Source: Streptomyces alkaliterrae | Lineage (GTDB): Bacteria > Actinomycetota > Actinomycetes > Streptomycetales > Streptomycetaceae | Direction of reading: 5' to 3' | Assembly: GCF_007097205.2 (NCBI RefSeq) | Contig: NZ_VJYK02000016.1 | Span: 1 to 33,384 of the forward strand | Length of the DNA stretch: 33,384 nt | Shown here: piece after piece, positions 7,589 to 14,635 of the stretch | Layout: each line of letters starts with the position of its first letter | Numbering within the stretch: position 1 is the stretch's first letter | Made by a program: the position numbers and the translations under genes | Notes under the pieces: model-generated | Told to the model about the DNA's origin: nothing | Databases searched by the model: none | The model's input: only the letters and a program-made list of their open reading frames with translations

Positions 7589-7604
7589 GGTCGTACGTAC
7601 GACC
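7589..7604. promoter_or_regulatory. Perfect 16-bp palindrome, probable operator of the lipoprotein gene
   Basis: GGTCGTACGTACGACC is identical to its reverse complement over all 16 bp. It lies 130 bp before the lipoprotein start in a non-coding stretch. Fully symmetric sites of this kind are usually bound by a dimeric GntR-, TetR- or LacI-type repressor; which one cannot be told. A smaller inverted repeat, GACCT-GATTGA-AGGTC, occurs nearby at about 7535-7550 and shares the GGTC/GACC cores. Confidence 0.5.
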
Positions 7605-7733
7605 GTTCACCCGTGTCAAAACGGGCAAGTCATCCACAACCGGGCGTGACTTGAGGGGGGTCGGGCCCAACAGGCTCGACACCCGGTCATATCGTGCAAC
7701 CAGACAGGTCACGCAAAAGGGGCGGAATCACAA

Positions 7734-9035
7734 GTGCAGCGGCGTCGGTTCATGGGCCTGGCGGCTCTCGGCATGGTCAGCGCCATCGGACTGTCCGCCG
7801 CGGGTTGCGGCAACGACAGCAAGGCGGGCGGTGACGTCACGCTCAAGGTCGTCGTCGCCGACTACGGCACCCCCGGCTCGGCGAACAGCTCCAAGGGCTA
7901 CTGGGACGACCTCGTCCGCGCCTTCGAGGCGGACGGCCGCCACGGCGGAGTCAAGGTCGACGTGACCGTCCTCAGCTGGGAGGAGGTCGACGACAAGGTC
8001 GCCGAGATGGTCAAGGCGGGCGAGGCCCCCGACATCGCGCAGATCGGCGCGTACGCCGACTACGCCGCCTCCGACAAGCTGTACAGCGCCTCCGAACTGC
8101 TCTCCATACCCGTGCACGCCGACATCATCCCGGCGCTCGCCCAGGCCGGCGAACTGGGCCGCGTCCAGTACGGACTGCCCTTCGTCAGCAGCACCCGGCT
8201 GCTCTTCTACAACAAGACGCTCTTCACCGAGGCCGGCCTCGACCCCGCGAAGCCGCCGAAGAGCTGGGACGAACTCCAGTCCGCCGCCGAGGCGTTGCGC
8301 ACGGCCGGTGTCAAGCACCCCTACGGGCTGCCGCTCGGCCCGGAGGAGGCCCAGGCCGAGTCGATGATGTGGATGCTCAGCGGCGGTGGCGGCTACACCG
8401 ACAACGTCAACACCTACACCCTCGACTCCAACGAGAACGTGAAGACGTTCACCTGGCTGCGCGACGAGTTCGTCGGCAAGGGCCTCACCGGCCCCGACAG
8501 CCCCGGGAAGACCAACCGCAGGCAGCTCTTCGAGGCCTTCGCCAAGGGCGAGGTCGGCATGCTCAACGGCCACCCCACACTGATGCAGCAGGCCGCCAAG
8601 GGCAAGGTCGACTTCGGCACCGCGCCGCTGCCCGGCCGGGAGGGCGAAGCCGGCGCCACCATGGGCGTCGCCGACTGGATCATGGGCTTCAAGCAGAACG
8701 GGAACCGCGAACAGATCGGCGCGTTCCTCGACTTCGTCTTCAGCACCGAGCAGCACTACTCCTTCACCGACCGGTACGACCTGCTGCCGGTCACCACGTC
8801 CGCCTCCGAGAAGATGTTGGACGACAAGAAGCACAAGGACCTGTGGCCCTTCCTGGAGCAGCTCGGCGCCGCCGAGTTCTATCCGGTGAGCAAGGTCTCC
8901 TGGGCCGCCACCAGCGCCGAGGTGAAGAAGTCCATCGGCCGCGCGGTGGAGAAGGGCACCGACCCGCAGGCCGTGCTGACCTCGCTGCAGCGCCGCGCCG
9001 AGACGGAGGAGGCGGCGGCCCGCGCCCGCCGCTGA
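7734..9035 (+). CDS. Extracellular solute-binding lipoprotein (ABC sugar importer type)
   Basis: The 433-residue protein begins with a signal peptide containing a twin-arginine-like QRRRFMG motif, a hydrophobic core and a lipobox ending AAGC (Cys25). It is therefore probably exported by Tat or Sec, lipidated and anchored outside the membrane. The rest resembles family-1 sugar-binding proteins (MalE/UgpB type): an N-terminal strand VTLKVVVADYG, the segment APDIAQIGAYADYA, YGLPFVSSTRLLFYNKTLF, KSWDELQSAAEAL, GEVGMLNGHPTLMQQAAKG and a helical C-terminus. The ligand is unknown. No permease or ATPase gene is adjacent, so it is an orphan binding protein that must share a transporter. GTG 7734, after GGCGGA, keeps the arginines; ATG 7752 would lose them. 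A DasR-like site and a perfect palindrome lie upstream. Confidence 0.88.
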   Translation: MQRRRFMGLAALGMVSAIGLSAAGCGNDSKAGGDVTLKVVVADYGTPGSANSSKGYWDDLVRAFEADGRHGGVKVDVTVLSWEEVDDKVAEMVKAGEAPDIAQIGAYADYAASDKLYSASELLSIPVHADIIPALAQAGELGRVQYGLPFVSSTRLLFYNKTLFTEAGLDPAKPPKSWDELQSAAEALRTAGVKHPYGLPLGPEEAQAESMMWMLSGGGGYTDNVNTYTLDSNENVKTFTWLRDEFVGKGLTGPDSPGKTNRRQLFEAFAKGEVGMLNGHPTLMQQAAKGKVDFGTAPLPGREGEAGATMGVADWIMGFKQNGNREQIGAFLDFVFSTEQHYSFTDRYDLLPVTTSASEKMLDDKKHKDLWPFLEQLGAAEFYPVSKVSWAATSAEVKKSIGRAVEKGTDPQAVLTSLQRRAETEEAAARARR

Positions 9036-9099
9036 GGCCGCGCCGCGCAACGGAGGCGGCGCGTGACGGAGGCGGCTCGCGCCGCCGGCACCGACGACC

Positions 9100-9112
9100 T
9101 ATCGTGCGGAAC
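9100..9112 (+). promoter_or_regulatory. -10 element placing a leaderless transcript on the DUF3263 gene
   Basis: TATCGT (9100-9105) is followed by exactly seven bases and then the GTG start at 9113. No ribosome-binding site precedes the GTG. This is the classic actinobacterial leaderless layout, with transcription starting on the first base of the start codon. The -35 region shows no good match. The same geometry occurs in front of otsB. Confidence 0.6.
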
Positions 9113-9394
9113 GTGAACGACGACAACCGCCCCGAGCCGCCCGAGCCGCCGGAGCCGGCCGACGCCGTGGGCGAGCTGGGCACGCGGGAGCGGGCGGTGC
9201 TGGCCATGGAACGCCGCGGCTGGTCGGGGCCGGGCGCCAAGGAGCGCGCGGTCCGGGAGGAGCTGGGCATGTCGCCGACCCGGTACTACCAGCTGCTGAA
9301 CGCCCTCCTCGACGACGAGGCGGCGCTCCGGCACGACCCGGTGACGGTGAACCGGCTGCGCGCACGCCGCGACGCCGCCCGGGCCCGCCGCTGA
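9113..9394 (+). CDS. Small DUF3263 helical protein
   Basis: 93-residue protein of unknown function. A Pro/Glu-rich N-terminus (four PEP-type repeats) precedes a conserved helical domain (about 25-85): TRERAVLAMERRGWSGPGAKERAVREELG, then MSPTRYYQLLNALLDDEAAL and DPVTVNRLRARRDAARAR. This matches DUF3263 proteins, which are widespread in actinobacteria and look like a helix-turn-helix of the sigma-factor region 4 kind (GMSPTRYYQLLN as recognition helix). DNA binding is an inference. The GTG at 9113 is the only start giving a compact domain protein; the much longer upstream open frame is antisense-like shadow of the lipoprotein gene. It is probably transcribed from its own leaderless promoter. 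Confidence 0.8.
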   Translation: MNDDNRPEPPEPPEPADAVGELGTRERAVLAMERRGWSGPGAKERAVREELGMSPTRYYQLLNALLDDEAALRHDPVTVNRLRARRDAARARR

Positions 9395-9436
9395 GTCGCC
9401 TGTCGCTGCGTCGCCCACCGCTGAGTCGCCTGTCGC
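9388..9436. repeat. 19-bp direct repeat spanning the DUF3263 stop codon
   Basis: CCGCTGAGTCGCCTGTCGC occurs at 9388-9406, where its TGA is the DUF3263 stop, and again at 9418-9436. The two copies are separated by 11 bp. The second copy lies directly upstream of the otsB promoter. It looks like a local duplication with slight drift of the spacer. Confidence 0.85.
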
Positions 9437-9453
9437 CGAGCCGCTCGCGCGGC

Positions 9454-9466
9454 TAAGGTGCGGCCC
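9454..9466 (+). promoter_or_regulatory. -10 element placing a leaderless transcript on otsB
   Basis: TAAGGT (9454-9459) plus seven bases leads straight to the ATG at 9467. There is no purine-rich ribosome site in the preceding 20 bases other than the overlapping -10 itself. otsB therefore probably starts as a leaderless mRNA, separate from the DUF3263 transcript. Confidence 0.6.
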
Positions 9467-10303
9467 ATGGGCACCCTTCCCGTTCCCGTGACCGCCGCCG
9501 GCCGCACCGGGCTCGACGCGCTGCTGGCCCACCCCTCCCACAGCGTCGTCGCGCTCGACTTCGACGGCACGCTCGCGCCGATCGTCGCCGACCCGACCGA
9601 GTCCCGACCGCATCCGGCCGTCCTGCCCGCACTGGCGCGACTCGCCCCGCAGCTCCGCGCGGTCGCGGTGATCACCGGCCGACCGGCCGAGACCGCCGTC
9701 GCCTACGGCGGCTTCGAGGGCGCGGCGGGCCTGGAGCACCTGACCGTCCTCGGCGCGTACGGCGCCGAACGCTGGGACGCCGCCACCGCCCGGCTCAGCA
9801 GCCCGCCTCCGCACCCCGGAATCGACCGTGTGCGCGCTGAACTACCGGACCTCCTGCGGCGGTTGGAGGCGCCGCAGGGCACCTGGACGGAGGACAAGGG
9901 ATACGCGCTGGCCGTCCACACCCGACGCGCCGCCGATCCGGCCCGCGCCTACCGGTGGCTGCGTGAGCCGCTGGCCGACCTCGCCGCGCGGCACGAACTC
10001 CACCTGGAACCAGGGCGGTTCGTGCTGGAGATCCGTCCGGCCGGCATGGACAAGGGCACCGCCCTCACGGCCTTCCTCGCCGAGTGCGGGGCCGGGCCCG
10101 TCCTCTACGCGGGCGACGACCTCGGTGACATCCCGGCCTTCGAGGCCGTCGAACGCCGGCGCGCCGCGGGCGAACCGGGGCTGCTCGTGTGCAGCACCGA
10201 CCCGGGGGAGGAGGTCACCGAGCTGAGCCGCCGCGCGGACCTGACGGTGGTCGGCCCCGACGGCGTCGCCGACCTGCTGGCAGACATCGCCGCCCGCATC
10301 TGA
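9467..10303 (+). CDS. otsB: Trehalose-6-phosphate phosphatase
   Basis: HAD-superfamily phosphatase of 278 residues that converts trehalose-6-phosphate to trehalose in the cytoplasm. Motif I is ALDFDGTLAPIV (nucleophile and acid Asp pair, about residue 30), motif II is AVITGRPAE, the cap carries YALAVHTRRA, the segment LEIRPAGMDKGTAL supplies the motif III Lys, and VLYAGDDLGDIPAFEAV is motif IV. The family-typical GAYGAERWD is also present. ATG 9467 is chosen over the in-frame GTG at 9458 because the -10 box makes the ATG the transcript start. It converges with otsA, the preceding enzyme of the pathway, with a terminator between them. Confidence 0.93.
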   Translation: MGTLPVPVTAAGRTGLDALLAHPSHSVVALDFDGTLAPIVADPTESRPHPAVLPALARLAPQLRAVAVITGRPAETAVAYGGFEGAAGLEHLTVLGAYGAERWDAATARLSSPPPHPGIDRVRAELPDLLRRLEAPQGTWTEDKGYALAVHTRRAADPARAYRWLREPLADLAARHELHLEPGRFVLEIRPAGMDKGTALTAFLAECGAGPVLYAGDDLGDIPAFEAVERRRAAGEPGLLVCSTDPGEEVTELSRRADLTVVGPDGVADLLADIAARI

Positions 10304-10339
10304 GTACCGGACGCCGATATCTGAGTACCGGACGCCGAT
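10298..10339. repeat. Perfect 21-bp tandem duplication across the otsB stop codon
   Basis: The 21-bp unit beginning ATCTGAGTACCGG and ending ACGCCGAT occurs at 10298-10318 and again immediately at 10319-10339 with no difference. The first copy includes the otsB stop codon, so the duplicate lies wholly in the 3' untranslated region and leaves the protein unchanged. Perfect identity suggests a recent event. Confidence 0.92.
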
Positions 10340-10358
10340 CGGCCTGCTTCGGGTGGAA

Positions 10359-10405
10359 CGCCGGCCCGGCGATACGACCGGTCGGGGACGAGAGCCGGGC
10401 CGGCG
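10359..10405. terminator. Bidirectional terminator between otsB and otsA
   Basis: Perfect 12-bp arms CGCCGGCCCGGC (10359-10370) and its complement (10394-10405) enclose a 23-base loop in the convergent intergenic region. There is no T tract on either side, as is usual in this genome. Confidence 0.7.
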
Positions 10406-10434
10406 GACGGGGGACGTACCCGCCGCGCGTCGCG

Positions 10435-11874
10435 TCACAGCGCGCGCAGCGCCTCCAGTTGGTCGAGGAACCACCGCTGCGGCGGCAGCGCCGTGGCCGC
10501 GGCGGCCAGCCGCTTGCAGCGCTCGGCCCGCTCCTCCGGCGGTGTCCGCAGCGCCGCGTCGAGTGCGCGGGCGGTGCCGCGCACGTCGTACGGGTTGACG
10601 CTCAGGGCGTCGGCGGACAGCTCCTCGTGCGCGCCGGCCTCCCGGGAGAGCACCAGGACGCAACCGGCGTCCGAGACGACGGGCACCTCTTTGGCCACCA
10701 GGTTCATGCCGTCCCTGATCGGGTTGACCAGGGCCACGTCGGCGAGTCGGTAGGCGGCCAGCGAGCGGGCGAAGTCGTCCTCGACGTGCAGCACCACGGG
10801 GGTCCAGGTGGCGGTGCCGTGCTGGGCGTTGATCTCCTCGGCGGTCCGGGTGACCTCGGCGGTGTAGTCGCGGTAGACGGCGAGGTCCTGGCGGGAGGGG
10901 TAGGCGAAGGCGAGGTGCACGACGCGTTCCCGCCACTCCGGGTGGTCCTCCAGCAGCCGCCGGAAGGCGTGCAGGCCGCGCACGATGTTCTTGGAGAGCT
11001 CGGTGCGGTCGACGCGCACGACGGTCCGCCGGTTGTCTCCGCCGATCTGTTCCCGCAGGGCGGCCAACCGCTCCTCGACGTCCGGCCGGTGGGCGCGTTC
11101 GCGCAGGAAGTCGGCGTCGGCGCCGAGGCCGTGCACGCCGATCCGCGTCGTCCGGCCCTCGTGGAGGACGCTCAACGCCTCGCCGTCCCGCCTGACCTCC
11201 GCGCCGAGCACGTCGGCGCAGCAGGCGGCGAACGCCTCCGCCCAGCGGCGGGTGAGGAAGGCGGCCCGGTCGGCGCCGAGCACACCGCGCAGCACCGCCG
11301 CGGCCGTGTCGTCCGGCAGCAGCCGGTAGTAGTCGGGCGGGGCCCACGGGGTGTGGCTGAAGTGGCCGATGCGCAGGTCGGGGCGGCGGGCCCGGAGCAG
11401 GCCGGGGACGAGGGTGAGGTGGTAGTCCTGCACCAGCACGGACGCTCCCTCGTCGGCGTCCTCGGCGAGCGCGTCGGCAAACGCCGTGTTGTACGTCTCG
11501 TAGGCGGCGTACGCCTTCTCGAACGCGGTGTCGAAGACCGGCTCGAAGGGCGTCTGGTAGAGCATGTGGTGCACGAACCAGAGCACGGAGTTGGCGATGC
11601 CGTTGTAGGCGTCGGCGAAGACGTCCGGCGCGATGTCCAGCATCCGTACCCGCTGGCCGCCGGTGTCCGCGAGCGGTAGTCGTCCGCCGTCGCGCCGGGC
11701 CGCCGCCCGGTCGGCGTCGCCGAGCGCGGCGCACACCCACAGCGCGTCCGCGTCCGCGCCGATCGCTGACAGTCCCGACACGAGCCCGCCGCCGCCACGC
11801 CTGGCGTTGAGGCCGTCCTCAGCGCGCGTGTAGGCGACAGGGCCGCGGTTGGATGCGACGAGAACCTGAGGCAT
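10435..11874 (-). CDS. otsA: Trehalose-6-phosphate synthase (GT20)
   Basis: Transfers glucose from a nucleotide sugar to glucose-6-phosphate, giving trehalose-6-phosphate for OtsB. The 479-residue protein opens QVLVASNRGPV and has the Gly-rich RRGGGGLVSGLSAIG, WFVHHMLYQTP, VQDYHLTLVPGLLR, the donor-site lysine segment RVDRTELSKNIVRGL, HLAFAYPSRQD, and the C-terminal nucleotide-binding ALVNPIRDGMNLVAKEVPV with SREAGAHEEL. The segment GHFSHTPWAPPDYYRLLP replaces the FLHIPFPS form of enterobacterial OtsA; this variant seems standard in Streptomyces, and the pairing with otsB supports the trehalose assignment. The ATG at 11874 lies 88 bp after the gpgS stop on the same strand, so the two may be co-transcribed. 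Confidence 0.9.
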   Translation of the reverse strand: MPQVLVASNRGPVAYTRAEDGLNARRGGGGLVSGLSAIGADADALWVCAALGDADRAAARRDGGRLPLADTGGQRVRMLDIAPDVFADAYNGIANSVLWFVHHMLYQTPFEPVFDTAFEKAYAAYETYNTAFADALAEDADEGASVLVQDYHLTLVPGLLRARRPDLRIGHFSHTPWAPPDYYRLLPDDTAAAVLRGVLGADRAAFLTRRWAEAFAACCADVLGAEVRRDGEALSVLHEGRTTRIGVHGLGADADFLRERAHRPDVEERLAALREQIGGDNRRTVVRVDRTELSKNIVRGLHAFRRLLEDHPEWRERVVHLAFAYPSRQDLAVYRDYTAEVTRTAEEINAQHGTATWTPVVLHVEDDFARSLAAYRLADVALVNPIRDGMNLVAKEVPVVSDAGCVLVLSREAGAHEELSADALSVNPYDVRGTARALDAALRTPPEERAERCKRLAAAATALPPQRWFLDQLEALRAL

Positions 11875-11962
11875 GTCGGCGAACGTATCCCACCTTCCCG
11901 CCGCCCAAACCCGACCTGCTCACAACCGGCCACCCCATGGCGGGGTCGGGAACGGACAGGCC

Positions 11963-12955
11963 CTACCCCGCGCGCCGCCGGGCGGCCGTCGTCGGGGCGG
12001 GGACGCGCCGGCGGGCCGCGTACTCGGGGACGGTGCGCAGCGGGGGCCGTTCCACCGTGTCGACGGCGTGGGTGCGCGGGGAGAAGACCGCCGGCTCCGT
12101 TCGGGTGAACTGGGTGAGCGTGGCCCGGGACAGCGGGGCTCCCGGCAGTCGGTGATGGGCGGTGCGGTAGATGGTGGCGGCCATCCGGCCGAGGGCCTGG
12201 CCGTCCTGGTTGCGGTGGCGCCGGACGCCGACGTCCACCTGGGCGAGCGCGTCGAGCCCGACGGCGTCCAGCGCGTCGACGAGCAGGGCCAGCTCCACGC
12301 CGTATCCGACGGGGAACGGCAGGCGTTCCAGCAGGGATCGGCGGGCCGCGTACTCCCCGCCCAGAGGCTGGACAAAACCGGCGAGTTTCGGCCAGTGCAG
12401 GTTGAGCAGCGGGCGGGCGACCAGCTCGGTGACCCGTCCGCCACCGGCCGGATCACCGCCCAGCGGCCGGTCGTACATGGCCTTGACGAGCTGGACGCGT
12501 GGTTCGGTGAGCAGGGGGCCCACGATGCCGGAGACGAAGGCCGGGTCGAAGTCACGCAGGTCGGCGTCGACGAAGCACACTATCTCGCCGTCGGTGACCA
12601 GCAGCGAGCGCCACAGCACCTCGCCCTTGCCGGGTACGGCCGGCAGCCGCGGCAGTATCTCGTCGCGGTGCACCACCTTGGCGCCGGCCGCCGCGGCGAC
12701 GGCGGCGGTGCCGTCGGTGGAGCCGGAGTCGACGACGACCAGCTCGTCGACCAGCGGCACCTCGTCCGTCATGAGCGAGGCGCGGATCGCCGCGACGATC
12801 TGTCCGACCGTCGCCTCCTCGTTGAGCGCGGGCAGCACCACGCTGACCGTGCCGTGCTCGCCCGCCGCGCGCTTGGCGGCGAGCAGCGTCGGCAGCGGGC
12901 GCTGGGCGGCGGTCCAGGACCGCCGCTGGAGCCACGTTGCGACTTCTTCGAGCAC
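11963..12955 (-). CDS. gpgS: Glucosyl-3-phosphoglycerate synthase-like glycosyltransferase (GT81)
   Basis: GT-A fold transferase of 330 residues. Motifs include VSVVLPALNEEATVGQIV (nucleotide-sugar site), DELVVVDSGSTDGTA, KGEVLWRSLLVTDGEIVCFVDADLRDFD (DXD-type metal site DAD), LVKAMYDRP, VTELVARPLLNLHWPKLAGFVQPLGGEYA and PFPVGYGVELALLVDAL. These match mycobacterial GpgS closely in order and length. GpgS transfers glucose to 3-phosphoglycerate, the first step to glucosylglycerate, a compatible solute and precursor of methylglucose polysaccharide. GTG 12955 is preferred over GTG 13009 because GGGAG stands eight bases before it and the mature-like start is LEEVATWLQRRSW. No GpgP phosphatase gene is visible nearby. 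It sits beside otsA/otsB. Confidence 0.85.
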   Translation of the reverse strand: MLEEVATWLQRRSWTAAQRPLPTLLAAKRAAGEHGTVSVVLPALNEEATVGQIVAAIRASLMTDEVPLVDELVVVDSGSTDGTAAVAAAAGAKVVHRDEILPRLPAVPGKGEVLWRSLLVTDGEIVCFVDADLRDFDPAFVSGIVGPLLTEPRVQLVKAMYDRPLGGDPAGGGRVTELVARPLLNLHWPKLAGFVQPLGGEYAARRSLLERLPFPVGYGVELALLVDALDAVGLDALAQVDVGVRRHRNQDGQALGRMAATIYRTAHHRLPGAPLSRATLTQFTRTEPAVFSPRTHAVDTVERPPLRTVPEYAARRRVPAPTTAARRRAG

Positions 12956-13109
12956 CAGACGGTCTCCCTGTCTCGACGGTCGTCTCGGTGTACGGACGAC
13001 TCTCTCCACCGTTCGGGGTGTCGGTTACAGTCTTGAACAGCGCTCGGGACCTCGCCATGTCGGGGGGTCGGGCGCCGACAAACGCGTCGTCCTCGGCGAC
13101 GCCATACCG

Positions 13110-13307
13110 CTCATCCAGAGGGGCAGAGGGAACGGCCCGTTGAAGCCCCGGCAACCCTCCCGCGCATTCACTTCGAGCGATTTCCGGTGGTACTCGCATT
13201 CTGAGTGACACCGGTCGAATCCGCAGAACCGGACACTTCGGGCGAAGCCAGCGTGGGGAAGGTGCCAATTCCGTCCCGTGACGAGATACGTCATTGGGGA
13301 AGATGAG
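13110..13307 (+). promoter_or_regulatory. SAM-I (S-box) riboswitch, probably translational
   Basis: CTCATC (13110-13115) pairs with GATGAG (13302-13307) as P1. Inside, in order, are CAGAGGGGCAGAGGGAACGG, GGCCCGTTGAAGCC and CCGGCAACC, the conserved SAM-I core. An enlarged P3 arm has stems CCGGTG/CACCGG and ACTC/GAGT (13184-13214). The P4 hairpin is CTTCG/CGAAG (13236-13247), and the conserved GGTGCCAATTCC follows at 13261-13272. The 3' strand of P1 overlaps the purine-rich GAGGAGAAAGGG ribosome site 12-24 bases before the ATG at 13328, and no terminator hairpin plus T tract follows. Ligand binding would therefore hide the ribosome site. It fits SAM-I rather than the shorter actinobacterial SAM-IV. 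Confidence 0.9.
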
Positions 13308-13327
13308 GAGAAAGGGCCTCGCCTCCC

Positions 13328-14635
13328 ATGGCTGTGCAGACAGTTAGCAGCTCCACCCCCGAACCGGCCTCCACCGGTGCCGACCAGGTCTCCCTGGGTC
13401 CGGCCGTCTCGCTCTCCTGCCGGGAGTGCGGGGAACGCGTACCGCTCGGCCCGAGTTTCGCCTGTACGGCGTGTTTCGGTCCGCTCGAAGTGGCGTACGA
13501 CCTGCCGGTCGGGGATCCTGAGGCACTGCGGAAGCGCATCGAGTCCGGTCCCAGCAGCATCTGGCGTTACGCTCCGCTGCTGCCCGTCCCCGAGGACGTG
13601 GCGGACAAGCCCAATCTCAACCCCGGTCTGACCAAGCTGGTCAAGGCCGACAACCTGGCCCGCGAGCTGGGCGTCACCGGCTCGCTCTACGTCAAGGACG
13701 ACTCCGGCAACCCGACGCACTCCTTCAAGGACCGGGTCGTCGCCATCGCCGTCGAGGCCGCCCGCGCCTTCGGCTTCACCACGCTCTCCTGCTCCTCCAC
13801 CGGCAACCTGGCCGGTGCGGTGGGGGCGGCCGCCGCCCGGGCGGGCCTGCGGTCGTGCGTCTTCATCCCGCACGACCTGGAGCAGGGCAAGGTCGTGATG
13901 GCCGCCGTCTACGGTGGCGAGCTCGTCGGCATCGAGGGCACCTACGACGACGTCAACCGCTTCTGCAGCGAGCTGATCGGCGACCCGATCGGCGAGGGCT
14001 GGGGCTTTGTCAACGTCAACCTGCGTCCTTACTACGCCGAGGGCTCCAAGACGCTCGCCTACGAGATCTGCGAGCAGCTCGGCTGGCGGCTGCCGGACCA
14101 GATCGTCGTGCCGATCGCCTCCGGCTCCCAGCTGACGAAGATCGACAAGGGGCTGCGCGAGCTGATCGCGCTCGGGCTGGTCGAGGACCGCCCGTACAAG
14201 ATCTTCGGCGCCCAGGCCGAGGGCTGCTCCCCGGTGTCGCAGGCGTACAAGAACGGCCACGACGTGGTGCGTCCGGTGCGGCCTGACACCATCGCCAAGT
14301 CGCTGGCGATCGGCAACCCGGCGGACGGCCCGTACGTCCTGGACATCGCCCGCCGCACCGGCGGCGCGGTGGAGGACGTCGACGACGCCCGCGTCGTGGA
14401 GGCGATCAAGCTGCTCGCCCGCACCGAGGGCATCTTCGCCGAGACCGCCGGCGGCGTGACCGTCGGCGTGACCAAGAAGCTGATCGACGACGGTCTGCTC
14501 GACCCGTCCCTCGAGACGGTCGTGCTCAACACCGGAGACGGTCTGAAGACCCTCGACGCGGTGGCGCCGACGACCGGCCCGACCGCGATCATCCGTCCGA
14601 ACCTGGACTCCTTCCGAGAGGCTGGCCTGGCATGA
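13328..14635 (+). CDS. Threonine-synthase-like PLP enzyme, probable O-phosphohomoserine-dependent homocysteine synthase
   Basis: Fold-type II PLP enzyme of 435 residues. It has an N-terminal zinc-ribbon-like segment (CREC at about 33-36 and CTAC at about 48-51), the PLP lysine in NPTHSFKDRV (about 135), phosphate-binding SSTGNLAGAV, IVVPIASGSQLTK, and a C-terminal NTGDGLKTLDAV. By sequence alone it would be called threonine synthase (O-phosphohomoserine to threonine). Context argues otherwise: a SAM-I riboswitch controls it, and its stop overlaps the start of a sulfur-carrier gene (ATGA, 14632-14635). Streptomyces also normally have a separate thrC with the homoserine genes. Conversion of O-phosphohomoserine plus carrier thiocarboxylate to homocysteine is therefore inferred. 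I recall a recent report of such a MetM/MetO pair in Streptomyces. Plain threonine synthase remains the alternative. Confidence 0.8.
   Translation: MAVQTVSSSTPEPASTGADQVSLGPAVSLSCRECGERVPLGPSFACTACFGPLEVAYDLPVGDPEALRKRIESGPSSIWRYAPLLPVPEDVADKPNLNPGLTKLVKADNLARELGVTGSLYVKDDSGNPTHSFKDRVVAIAVEAARAFGFTTLSCSSTGNLAGAVGAAAARAGLRSCVFIPHDLEQGKVVMAAVYGGELVGIEGTYDDVNRFCSELIGDPIGEGWGFVNVNLRPYYAEGSKTLAYEICEQLGWRLPDQIVVPIASGSQLTKIDKGLRELIALGLVEDRPYKIFGAQAEGCSPVSQAYKNGHDVVRPVRPDTIAKSLAIGNPADGPYVLDIARRTGGAVEDVDDARVVEAIKLLARTEGIFAETAGGVTVGVTKKLIDDGLLDPSLETVVLNTGDGLKTLDAVAPTTGPTAIIRPNLDSFREAGLA

Noticed and set aside
12171..13208. Plus-strand open frame over gpgS running into the riboswitch.
   Set aside because: It is Ser/Thr/Arg-rich shadow of the gpgS coding strand and would place coding sequence inside the SAM-I aptamer.
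13110..13307. SAM-IV riboswitch, the type typical of actinobacteria.
   Set aside because: The AGAGGGGCAGAGGGA core, the GGCCCGTTGAAGCC segment, the long P3 arm, the P4 hairpin and GGTGCCAATTCC match SAM-I; SAM-IV lacks this arrangement.
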